Assembly: GCA_045643185.1 (NCBI GenBank)
Contig: JAZUKH010000138.1
Span: 1 to 7,597 of the forward strand
Source of the DNA: RGIG464 sp045643185
GTDB lineage: Bacteria > Myxococcota_A > Bradymonadia > UBA4248
Length of the DNA stretch: 7,597 nt
Reading direction: 5' to 3'
Shown here: piece after piece, positions 1 through 5,835 of the stretch
Numbering within the stretch: position 1 is the stretch's first letter
Layout of the letters: every line of letters starts with the position of its first letter
Program-made: the position numbers and the translations under genes
Notes under the pieces: model-generated
Told to the model about the DNA's origin: nothing
What the model saw: only the letters and a program-made list of their open reading frames with translations
Database searches by the model: none

Positions 1-142
1 CTCGCGGTCCGCCCGTCTCTACTCGCGGTCCGCCCGTCTCTACTCGCGGTTCGCCCGTCTCTACTCGCGGTTCGCCCGTCTCTACTCGCGGTCTGCCCGT
101 CTCTACTCGCGGTCCGCCCGTCTCTACTCGCGGTCCGCACGT
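1..142. repeat. 21-bp tandem repeat array (left edge, incomplete)
   Basis: Six full 21-bp units start at 1, 22, 43, 64, 85 and 106. A seventh partial unit at 127-142 carries one substitution at 139. Each unit begins CTCGCGG and ends GTCTCTA, and variation is confined to the two bases after CTCGCGGT (CC, TC or CT). The core GCGG-T-CCGC is a near-perfect palindrome in the CC units. The array starts exactly at the window edge, so it probably continues upstream. The unit is a multiple of three and all three forward frames stay open through the array. It could therefore be the 3' end of a gene encoding a seven-residue repeat, but a non-coding minisatellite upstream of the kinase promoter is equally possible. 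Confidence 0.95.
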
Positions 143-160
143 AATTGGTAGGTCTCTTTG

Positions 161-189
161 TTGTCATAAGTTTGCAAATCAGTTAAAAT
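161..189 (+). promoter_or_regulatory. Predicted sigma70-type promoter of the kinase gene
   Basis: A -35-like TTGTCA at 161-166 and a -10-like TAAAAT at 184-189 are separated by exactly 17 bp, and each matches the consensus at 5 of 6 positions. The surrounding DNA is AT-rich, unlike the GC-rich array just upstream. Initiation would fall near 196 and give a leader of about 100 nt before the kinase start at 300. This is pattern matching only. TATTAT at 191-196 is an alternative -10 but has no well-spaced -35. Confidence 0.5.
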
Positions 190-204
190 ATATTATGCCG
201 TTTT

Positions 205-257
205 CTCGTGAGACGAGTTTGGCAAGTTTGATACGCAAAACACAGCGTTGTGCTGTG
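205..257 (+). other. Two small hairpins in the kinase leader
   Basis: Two short inverted repeats lie in the predicted 5' untranslated region. The first is CTCGT (205-209) with ACGAG (213-217) around a 3-nt loop. The second is CACAGC (241-246) with GCTGTG (252-257) around a 5-nt loop. Neither covers the ribosome binding site at 288-293 and neither is followed by a real T-tract, so they do not look like terminators. They could affect mRNA stability or may be chance pairings. Confidence 0.35.
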
Positions 258-299
258 AATGCTCGTGCGGTGTGCGGGCGATAGACTAGGAAGCATTCG

Positions 300-1844
300 A
301 TGGACGACAGTTTATATAATGGTGGAATCTACGGCGTTTGTGAAGACCCGAAAAACAAGCCATTGACCGAACAGGAAATGTCTCAGGAAGATCACCAGAT
401 CGATGCTGAGTATGACGTCAACGAGGAGCGACTCGGGCGTGGTGGTTGTGCTGTTGTCTATGAAGGCTGGCGTAAAGCTGACGACTTTCACGTGGCCATC
501 AAGGTGCTGGCCATGCCGGCAACGGCCGATGAACAGGAAGCCCGTGTCAATCGCAAGCGCTTCTACCGCGAAGCCAAGCTGATTGCCTCTCTTCAGGAAG
601 AACACATCGTCGGCTGCGTTGACTACGGTGTGTATGAGCGCGATAACAACTCACCCTGTATGGTCCTCGAGTTCATTAAAGGCCAGGAACTCGGCGATTA
701 CATGAAAACGACGGAGCATCTTTCGATCGGTCAATCGGTCAGTATCGTGATCCAGGTGCTTCAAGGGCTTGCCGTCGCCCACGAAAAAACGATCATTCAC
801 CGTGATATCAAGCCCGGCAACATCATGGTGCTCGAAGAAAGCACCGAAGAGGCGCCGCGTATTAAGGTCCTCGACTTCGGTATCGCGACCGTTCTTGAAG
901 CCACCGATAACAGCAGCACGCTGATGACGCAGCAGGGCAATATCCGTGGTACACCGCCTTACATGGCGCCGGAATTGTTTACGGGCGCCGAACGAGCCTC
1001 CGTCGAGAGCGATCTGTACGCTGTCGGCCTCGTCTTGCTTGAATGCTTGACCAACGTCGTCGCCTTTGACGGCGCTTCCTTCATGCAGATCGCCTACAAA
1101 CAGGTCAACGAGGAAGCCGAGATCCCAACATACATTCCTGAATGCCTCGCCAATGTCATTCGTAAGGCAATTGCCAAAAAGAAGGCAGATCGTTACCATT
1201 CTGCTCAGGAATTTATCGCTGATCTCCAGGCAAACGTCGATCAGGCCATCGCAGAATATCCAAAATGTGCGGCCAATTATGCCAAGTCGAGCGGCAAAAA
1301 TTACCCCTCTAAATTCAAGGCATTTTGGCGTCACAACAAGAAGAACGTGATTCTCGCCGCCATCATTGCGTTGGTTTTCATTGTTATCACGACCACGCTC
1401 GTCGTGGTCTTGACGCATCGTCAGCCGACCAAGACCATCATTGTTGATGACGCCGAAACGCGTGAAGCCCTCGAAGCCGCCAATGCCGAAAAAGCGAAGT
1501 TGAGCGAAGAGATCGAAAAAGCGCGTTCTGAAAATAATCGCCAACTCCTTGAGGGCGCGCGTGACTATGCGTCCGAAAAACTCATGAGTGCATGGAATCG
1601 AGCCGTCAATGCAACGCCGGAGGCTTTCTCAGACGAAGTCGTCGAGAATAAACCCAAGTCGTCCATTGAGGCGCTTCGTAAAAGGAAAACCGCTGCTGCT
1701 GAGCCCAAGCCGGTTGAAGAAGAAAAGCCAAAACCAGCTGAGAAAACGACAAAAACAACGACTCCGACCAAAAAGAAGACTTCCAAGTCGAATTCCAATG
1801 GTCGTAAGCGCGATACGATGCTCATGCCGACAGGCCTTATTTAA
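300..1844 (+). CDS. PknB-like Ser/Thr protein kinase with one transmembrane segment
   Basis: A 514-residue Hanks-type serine/threonine kinase that transfers phosphate from ATP to Ser/Thr of partner proteins. The kinase domain spans about residues 38-310. It has a glycine-rich loop LGRGGCAVV (45-53), the ATP-binding Lys in VAIK (K68), a likely helix-C Glu (E91), the catalytic loop HRDIKPGN (167-174, catalytic D169), DFG (192-194), and GTPPYMAPE closing the activation segment (217-225). All key residues are present, so it should be active. One hydrophobic segment (about 350-371) follows, preceded by basic residues. This predicts a cytoplasmic kinase and an outward tail of about 140 residues, made of a charged probable coiled coil (about 385-425) and a Lys/Pro/Thr-rich end. 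No PASTA repeats are present. The start is supported by AGGAAG at 288-293, 6 nt upstream of ATG. The substrate is unknown; the nearby FHA protein is a candidate reader of its products. Confidence 0.95.
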   Translation: MDDSLYNGGIYGVCEDPKNKPLTEQEMSQEDHQIDAEYDVNEERLGRGGCAVVYEGWRKADDFHVAIKVLAMPATADEQEARVNRKRFYREAKLIASLQEEHIVGCVDYGVYERDNNSPCMVLEFIKGQELGDYMKTTEHLSIGQSVSIVIQVLQGLAVAHEKTIIHRDIKPGNIMVLEESTEEAPRIKVLDFGIATVLEATDNSSTLMTQQGNIRGTPPYMAPELFTGAERASVESDLYAVGLVLLECLTNVVAFDGASFMQIAYKQVNEEAEIPTYIPECLANVIRKAIAKKKADRYHSAQEFIADLQANVDQAIAEYPKCAANYAKSSGKNYPSKFKAFWRHNKKNVILAAIIALVFIVITTTLVVVLTHRQPTKTIIVDDAETREALEAANAEKAKLSEEIEKARSENNRQLLEGARDYASEKLMSAWNRAVNATPEAFSDEVVENKPKSSIEALRKRKTAAAEPKPVEEEKPKPAEKTTKTTTPTKKKTSKSNSNGRKRDTMLMPTGLI

Positions 1845-1851
1845 TTTGTTA

Positions 1852-1868
1852 TTTTTTTTGGGGGGGGG
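1852..1868. repeat. Adjacent homopolymer tracts T8 and G9
   Basis: Eight T (1852-1859) run directly into nine G (1860-1868), 8 nt after the kinase stop codon. The last five G are also the first bases of the structured element that follows. Tracts this long are prone to slippage and to sequencing error, so the exact G count is uncertain. Confidence 0.9.
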
Positions 1869-1935
1869 AAGTCTCCCCCTACGCCGCTATTTGGCATTCG
1901 CCAAATACGCGGCTACCCCCTCGCCTGGCAGGGCC
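1864..1935 (+). repeat. Structured intergenic repeat element, copy 1
   Basis: A 72-bp element that recurs inverted at 3097-3165. It has three parts. The first is a G5/C5 mini-hairpin, GGGGGA-AGTC-TCCCCC (1864-1879). The second is a central hairpin with arms 1883-1895 and 1900-1913, 13 pairs, a bulged C at 1908 and loop ATTC. The third is a conserved tail, 1915-1935, containing the small palindrome CCTGGCAGG. The outer parts match copy 2 exactly (17 nt on the left, 21 nt on the right), while the hairpin differs by paired changes. It lies in the 3' untranslated region of the kinase gene, upstream of the terminator. It resembles REP-type or small non-autonomous palindromic elements, but I do not recognise a named family. 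Confidence 0.88.
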
Positions 1936-1962
1936 CGACAACGGGTTGCATTGTTGCCTATA

Positions 1963-1997
1963 ACTAAAAAAAGCCGCTTTACGCGGCTTTTTTTAGT
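1963..1997. terminator. Bidirectional Rho-independent terminator
   Basis: A perfect 15-bp inverted repeat (arms 1963-1977 and 1983-1997) with loop TTTAC. Its GC core GCCGC/GCGGC is flanked by seven A on the left and seven T on the right. The T-run terminates rightward transcripts such as the kinase mRNA. The A-run reads as a T-run on the other strand, so it should work in both directions. It separates the kinase transcript from the glycosylase gene. Confidence 0.93.
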
Positions 1998-2007
1998 CAT
2001 AGTCATA

Positions 2008-2037
2008 TTGATTTTGGTGTAAACAATTAGCTATGGA
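2008..2037 (+). promoter_or_regulatory. Possible promoter for the glycosylase gene
   Basis: TTGATT (2008-2013) and TATGGA (2032-2037) are spaced by 18 bp, just after the terminator, where a new transcript would have to begin. Both are moderate matches to sigma70 hexamers. The position argues for a promoter somewhere in 2000-2120, but the exact hexamers are uncertain. Confidence 0.28.
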
Positions 2038-2073
2038 ATACAGGTTTGTGCCTCGTACTCGGTTCGAGGTGCG

Positions 2074-2093
2074 ACGACGTTGATCAACGACGT
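2074..2093. promoter_or_regulatory. Palindrome with overlapping direct repeat, possible operator
   Basis: CGTTGATCAACG (2078-2089) is a perfect 12-bp palindrome. It lies between and overlaps two direct copies of ACGACGT (2074-2080 and 2087-2093). It is about 33-50 bp upstream of the glycosylase start and downstream of the possible promoter, a typical place for a dimeric repressor site. A weaker inverted repeat, CCTCG (2051-2055) with CGAGG (2065-2069), lies just upstream. No specific regulator is recognised. Confidence 0.35.
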
Positions 2094-2125
2094 AATGGAT
2101 ACATTGATTAGCATTAACGAGTTCT

Positions 2126-3097
2126 ATGGCTGAGACAGTATTGGCAGATCAAGCGGTTGCGCGCGCCGTCATGGCGCTTCTCGTAGCAGACACGGCGCAT
2201 GCGCTCAGTGAGTGGGGACGCCTGCAAAGTGATTTTGGCGGCACCGAGTGTCCGAGATCGCCCGAGTCTTGGACGGCTGCGCCCATCACACCCGTGGTGG
2301 CGCCGTCGTCAGCGGTTCGCACACCTAAGCCCGTATCGGTCGAGTCGCCTGTATCGGTCGAGTCGCCGGCATCGACACCGGTGGCTGCATCGGTCGAGTC
2401 GCCGGCATCGACACCGTTGCCTGCATCGGCCGAGTCGCCGGCATCGACACCGACTTCAGCGACGGCACTTTTTGCGTCACTTCGTTCGCACGAAAACACA
2501 GCGACGGCGCAGAACCGAGATCCGCTGGCTTTGAAACAGAAACTCGACGAAACGATCCGCAACTGTCGACTTTGTGGACTTGGGCGCCGTCGCGAGGACG
2601 TTTTGACCGGCTATGGGCCGATCGACGCCAGGTTGATGTTCGTTTTCGCTGGTGGAAATCCACATGAACTCGAAGAAAAGCACATTTTGACTGGCGAAGC
2701 CGCTGCGTTGATGGACAACATCATCGCTGCCATGGGCGCGTTGAGTCCGCATGCAGCCAAAGACCGCATTTATTTCACCAATGTCATCAAGTGCGAAGCT
2801 ATTCCGGCACCCAATCAGCGCAAAGAGTGTTCACGCGCCTGTCTTAACCACTTGCGCGAAGAAGTGCGTATCATTCAACCCGACGTTATCGTCGTGTTCG
2901 GTCAGACCGCCTACAGCGCCATGTTTGGCGACGAAGCCAGTATTCTCAGCGTTCGTGGGCAGATAAGGCGCTTTGAACAGATCGTCACCATTCCGACCCA
3001 TCACCCGATGGAGATCCTCAAAAACAAACAACTCAAGCGTCCAGTCTGGAACGACGTGCGCGAAGCCATTCATCAGCTCAGACCAACCTCGTCGTAG
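2126..3097 (+). CDS. Family-4-like uracil-DNA glycosylase with low-complexity N-terminal linker
   Basis: A 323-residue protein whose residues about 141-320 match the iron-sulfur family 4 uracil-DNA glycosylases, which excise uracil from DNA in base-excision repair. The four cluster cysteines have family spacing: C147 and C150 (CxxC), C223 in TNVIKC, and C239, 16 residues later. Also visible are the core strand ARLMFVF, IQPDVIVVFGQTA (249-262), RGQ (277-279) and THHP (291-294), where the family carries its conserved HP motif. The motif A region is aberrant: GEAPG of typical members reads about FAGGN (174-178), and PFVG reads ILTG (187-190). Activity or substrate may therefore differ. Residues 1-40 look helical, and 50-125 are Pro/Ser/Ala-rich with a six-residue repeat. 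The ribosome binding site is weak (GAG at 2119-2121), but an in-frame stop at 2105-2107 limits upstream starts. The gene is bracketed by the two inverted structured elements. Confidence 0.85.
   Translation: MAETVLADQAVARAVMALLVADTAHALSEWGRLQSDFGGTECPRSPESWTAAPITPVVAPSSAVRTPKPVSVESPVSVESPASTPVAASVESPASTPLPASAESPASTPTSATALFASLRSHENTATAQNRDPLALKQKLDETIRNCRLCGLGRRREDVLTGYGPIDARLMFVFAGGNPHELEEKHILTGEAAALMDNIIAAMGALSPHAAKDRIYFTNVIKCEAIPAPNQRKECSRACLNHLREEVRIIQPDVIVVFGQTAYSAMFGDEASILSVRGQIRRFEQIVTIPTHHPMEILKNKQLKRPVWNDVREAIHQLRPTSS
2333..2458 (+). repeat. 18/36-bp tandem repeat inside the glycosylase linker
   Basis: Seven 18-bp modules start at 2333, 2351, 2369, 2387, 2405, 2423 and 2441, encoding residues 70-111. 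From the second module, a type reading (V/A)S(V/A)ESP alternates with one reading ASTP plus two variable residues, so the larger period is 36 bp. Modules differ at only a few bases within each type, which suggests recent in-frame duplication. The encoded segment should be a flexible, disordered tether. Confidence 0.92.
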
Positions 3098-3165
3098 GCC
3101 CTGCCAGGCGAGGGGGTCGCGGCGTATTTCGTATCGAAATAGCCGCGCAGGGGGAGACTTCCCCC
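3097..3165 (-). repeat. Structured intergenic repeat element, copy 2 (inverted)
   Basis: A 69-bp reverse-complement relative of 1864-1935. On the + strand the order is the GGCCCTGCCAGG tail, a G5 tract, the central hairpin, a second G5 tract and C5. The hairpin arms are 3118-3131 (with a bulged G at 3124) and 3135-3147, 13 pairs, with a 3-nt loop. The first element base is the last base of the glycosylase TAG stop codon. No T-tract follows, so it is not an obvious terminator. In a glycosylase-activator transcript it would be a strong hairpin between the genes, which could affect mRNA stability. It is 3 nt shorter than copy 1, all in the hairpin tip. Confidence 0.88.
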
Positions 3166-3203
3166 TCCTCCATCCATCATCTATATATAAAGTGAGGCGT
3201 GTC

Positions 3204-5006
3204 ATGCCATTTATCATGCTCGAAAATTGCACGAAATCCAGTGAAGAACATCGGCTTTTTCACTCGATCACGACGATCGGTTCCTCGCCCGAGAACGAGA
3301 TCGTCTGCAACGGTCCTGGCATTGGGGCTGAGCACGCTCAGTTTATTATTGATGAGGAGGGATTTTGGATCTTGCCGTTGTCGCCCCGCAAATATGAAGT
3401 GTATGTCAACGGTGACCGCGTCAAGAAAAAGACGGCAGTGCATTATCAGGACCGCATTCGTCTGGGCGAGTTGGAGGGTGTTTTCACGGCGTTGAGCTCG
3501 ATTAAAGAGGAGCCGGTGGACGAGTTGACGCGCTATTCGCCCGATATCGTGCGCAAACTGCAGGTCATGGCGACGTCGTTGTCCGGCAATTACACGGTCG
3601 GTGAGCTGCTGAACCACATGATGGACGAAGTGATCTCGCTCGTGGATGCTGAGCGTGGGTTCATCGTGCTGATCGAAAATGGCAAGCCTGTGGTGCGTGT
3701 GGCGCGTAACTTCAGACAGGAAGATATCGTCAACGAAGGCGAATTGAGCGATTCGATCATTCGGCACGTCATCAAGACGCAGGAACCGTTGATCATCAAG
3801 GACGCGTTTGGCGATGCCCAGTATAACGCCGCCGAGAGTGTTATTCGTTACAAACTGAGCAGCGTCATGTGTGTGCCGCTTAAAGACCGCAATCACTTGA
3901 TCGGCATCATTTATGTCGGAAACAAGAACTGCGTGAACGTGTTCCAGGCGCGTCATCTTGAGATGTTGAAGATCTTTGCGGCGCAGATGACGTTGATTTT
4001 GGCCAATGCGATGCTTGTCGATGACTTGACGCTGTACAGTCAGAAACTCAAGACAGAGCTGAAAGACCTGAAATATGGTGAAATGATCGGTAATTGTCCG
4101 GCGATGCTCGAAGTGCGGCAGCTGATCGATCGCGTCGCGCCGACGGATGTGCCCGTGTTGATCGAAGGCGAGACGGGGACGGGGAAAGAGTTGGTCGCGA
4201 ACGAGGTGCATCAGCGGTCCAAACGCATGAATCGCACGTTTGTGGCATTTAACTGTGGTGCGTTGTCACCGACGTTGATCGAATCACAGTTGTTTGGGCA
4301 CAAAAAAGGCGCGTTCACCGGAGCGGATCGCGACAAGATCGGTCTGTTCAAGGAAGCCGATGGCGGCACGATCTTTTTGGATGAGATTGGCGAGATTCCT
4401 TTGGAATTACAGGTGAAGTTGTTGCGCGTGTTGCAGGAACACACGATCATGCCGATCGGCGCGACCAAGCCGGAACACGTCGACATTCGCATCATCGCTG
4501 CGACGAACCGTATTTTGGAAGACGAGGTCAAAGAAAAGCGTTTTCGCGAGGACTTGTTTTATCGCCTGAACGTGATTACGATCAAATTGCCGCCGTTGCG
4601 TGAACGTGGTGAAGATATCGTCAGCATTGCCAAGTCGATGATCGAGCGTGAGTGCACCAAGGGTGGGTATAATCAGCACCAGTTGTCGGTCGAAGCCGAG
4701 CATGCGCTGCGCAATTACTCGTGGCCGGGCAATATCCGCGAGCTGCTCAACAAAGTCATTAAGGCGCTCATCATGGCGGATAACAAATACATCATGCCAA
4801 AAGACCTCGAATTGGAACCCGAATACCTGAAGCCGACGATCACGTTGGGCGATGCGGAAAATAGCTTCAGAAAACGCTATGTGCTCGAGGCACTGGCACG
4901 CAATAACAACAATAAGACCAAGACGGCGAAGGAGCTCGACATTACGACGCGCACGCTTTACCGAATTTTGGACGAATTGGCGCCTGAAGGTGAAGGCAAT
5001 TCATGA
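3204..5006 (+). CDS. FHA-GAF sigma54-dependent transcriptional activator
   Basis: A 600-residue enhancer-binding protein that would use ATP to open sigma54-RNA polymerase promoters. An FHA domain (about 1-100) should bind phospho-threonine; it shows IGSSPENEI (25-33), H44 and VNGDRV (68-73). A GAF-type sensor domain follows (about 115-275). The AAA+ domain (about 293-520) has Walker A GETGTGKE (322-329), the sigma54-contacting GAFTGA loop (369-374), Walker B FLDE (391-394), RFREDLFYRLN (446-456) and WPGNIREL (507-514). A Fis-type helix-turn-helix ends it (about 563-592). There is no response-regulator receiver domain, so control is probably through FHA and GAF. The usual FHA Arg after the first Gly is Ser here (S27). 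The start at 3204 is chosen because GAGG at 3194-3197 lies 6 nt upstream and the FHA fold begins there. An upstream in-frame ATG at 2973 would add residues lying over the glycosylase gene and repeat element, with no domain character. Confidence 0.94.
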   Translation: MPFIMLENCTKSSEEHRLFHSITTIGSSPENEIVCNGPGIGAEHAQFIIDEEGFWILPLSPRKYEVYVNGDRVKKKTAVHYQDRIRLGELEGVFTALSSIKEEPVDELTRYSPDIVRKLQVMATSLSGNYTVGELLNHMMDEVISLVDAERGFIVLIENGKPVVRVARNFRQEDIVNEGELSDSIIRHVIKTQEPLIIKDAFGDAQYNAAESVIRYKLSSVMCVPLKDRNHLIGIIYVGNKNCVNVFQARHLEMLKIFAAQMTLILANAMLVDDLTLYSQKLKTELKDLKYGEMIGNCPAMLEVRQLIDRVAPTDVPVLIEGETGTGKELVANEVHQRSKRMNRTFVAFNCGALSPTLIESQLFGHKKGAFTGADRDKIGLFKEADGGTIFLDEIGEIPLELQVKLLRVLQEHTIMPIGATKPEHVDIRIIAATNRILEDEVKEKRFREDLFYRLNVITIKLPPLRERGEDIVSIAKSMIERECTKGGYNQHQLSVEAEHALRNYSWPGNIRELLNKVIKALIMADNKYIMPKDLELEPEYLKPTITLGDAENSFRKRYVLEALARNNNNKTKTAKELDITTRTLYRILDELAPEGEGNS

Positions 5007-5695
5007 TGAAACGGCTTTTTGGGCTCAGTCTGGGGGGATTAGCGCTCTTGGTGAGTGGCTGTGTCGGTGTTTTTGATGAGATCACTGCCGAAAAGACGCT
5101 CAACCTCGGTGAGATCTCGCTGTCTTCGGTGGATCAGAAGTTTGGCACCGAGACGACCAATGCCGTCATTCGTCGTTCCGAGTCTTCCAAAGGCATGAAC
5201 GAGTATTTGCTGACGCTCAACGCGAGGTTGAACGGCACCGGCGACGCCTGGCTGCGCGCCTGGTTGCTCACCCGTGTCAAACGTCCAAACGATGTTGTGG
5301 AGGTCCACGTCTGCAACACGTTTTTTAAATGGGAAAACTTTGGAAAACAGGAACAGGAATTTAACGTTGACTATATGCTTTGCGAATTTGTCAATGCAAC
5401 CGAACAGACGTCGTCGGATGGCGATCATGCTGGCGATGGGCAAAGCACGGTTGTTCGAAGTCCAGAGCTGTTGAGCGAAGCTGATACGGCGGTGTTTGCG
5501 TTTTCGATCGCCGATTACGCGCCCGAAGGCAAGGCGATGGAAGAATCCTGTGAATTGTTGGATGCAAAAGATGATGCCGTTGGCGTCTATGATTTGCTCG
5601 AAAACGTCGTTTCAAGCTATGGCTCGACCGAGAGCAAAAAGTATATGCATTTGCCTGCTATCCGTCTGGAAGGCTCGTGTCCCCAAAAACATTGA
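5003..5695 (+). CDS. Predicted lipoprotein of unknown family, coupled to the sigma54 activator
   Basis: A 230-residue protein with a signal peptide and lipobox. Residues 1-20 are basic MMKR, a hydrophobic stretch, then LVSGC, with lipidation predicted on C20. Position +2 is Val rather than Asp, which favours the outer membrane if Lol-type sorting applies. The mature part has four more cysteines (104, 127, 183, 226), enough for two disulfides, and an acidic low-complexity stretch near 134-147. I recognise no domain. Its ATG overlaps the activator stop in an ATGA arrangement, with GAAGG at 4992-4996 spaced 6 nt away, so the two are almost certainly co-transcribed and translationally coupled. 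An adjacent ATG at 5006 would remove only one residue. A role as envelope partner or sensor for the activator is an inference from this linkage. Confidence 0.85.
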   Translation: MMKRLFGLSLGGLALLVSGCVGVFDEITAEKTLNLGEISLSSVDQKFGTETTNAVIRRSESSKGMNEYLLTLNARLNGTGDAWLRAWLLTRVKRPNDVVEVHVCNTFFKWENFGKQEQEFNVDYMLCEFVNATEQTSSDGDHAGDGQSTVVRSPELLSEADTAVFAFSIADYAPEGKAMEESCELLDAKDDAVGVYDLLENVVSSYGSTESKKYMHLPAIRLEGSCPQKH

Positions 5696-5723
5696 TGGGG
5701 TTCGGTGATAACGCGCCTCGTGG

Positions 5724-5752
5724 TTGAGAAAAATTCAAAATAGAAGTAAAAA
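5724..5752 (+). promoter_or_regulatory. Possible promoter of the TPR gene
   Basis: TTGAGA (5724-5729) and TAAAAA (5747-5752) are spaced by 17 bp within an A-rich stretch between the lipoprotein stop and the TPR gene. The -35 matches at 5 of 6 and the -10 at 4 of 6. No terminator with a clear T-tract separates the two genes, so read-through from the lipoprotein gene is also possible. A small GCGCG/CGCGC inverted repeat (5775-5789) lies in the resulting leader. Confidence 0.28.
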
Positions 5753-5835
5753 GACCGGCCTTTTGGGGCAACGTGCGCGCATGACGCGCCTGGAACTAAG
5801 TTCATCATTCATACGAAATACATTAGGAGAAAAGA

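Noticed and set aside
1..142. CRISPR array
   Set aside because: The 21-bp units are directly contiguous with no unique spacers, so this is a simple tandem repeat.
1860..1935. G-quadruplex or integron attC site in the element
   Set aside because: There are too few separate G-runs on one strand for a standard four-run quadruplex, and no attC-type core sites are seen.
3182..3190. TATATATAA as a -10 box for the activator gene
   Set aside because: No -35-like hexamer lies at a suitable distance, since that position is the C5 tract of the repeat. A start there would leave almost no room upstream of the ribosome binding site.
2973..3203. N-terminal extension of the sigma54 activator from ATG 2973
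   Set aside because: It would overlap the end of the glycosylase gene in another frame and translate the structured repeat. It has no domain character, while the start at 3204 has a proper ribosome binding site and begins the FHA fold.
3177..4211. 344-codon minus-strand frame opposite the FHA-GAF region
   Set aside because: It is antisense to clear FHA, GAF and AAA+ motifs, and its product is His/Arg/Asp-rich with no domain. The minus frame at 651-1544, opposite the kinase, is rejected for the same reason.
5749..5764. Terminator after the lipoprotein gene (AAAAG...CTTTT)
   Set aside because: The stem is short, AT-rich and interrupted by a mismatch, with only four T at the end. It is too weak to call.
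5766..5781. Possible sigma54 -24/-12 promoter upstream of the TPR gene
   Set aside because: GG and GC dinucleotides occur at the right spacing, but the TT before the -12 GC and several -24 bases are missing. The match is no better than expected in GC-rich sequence.
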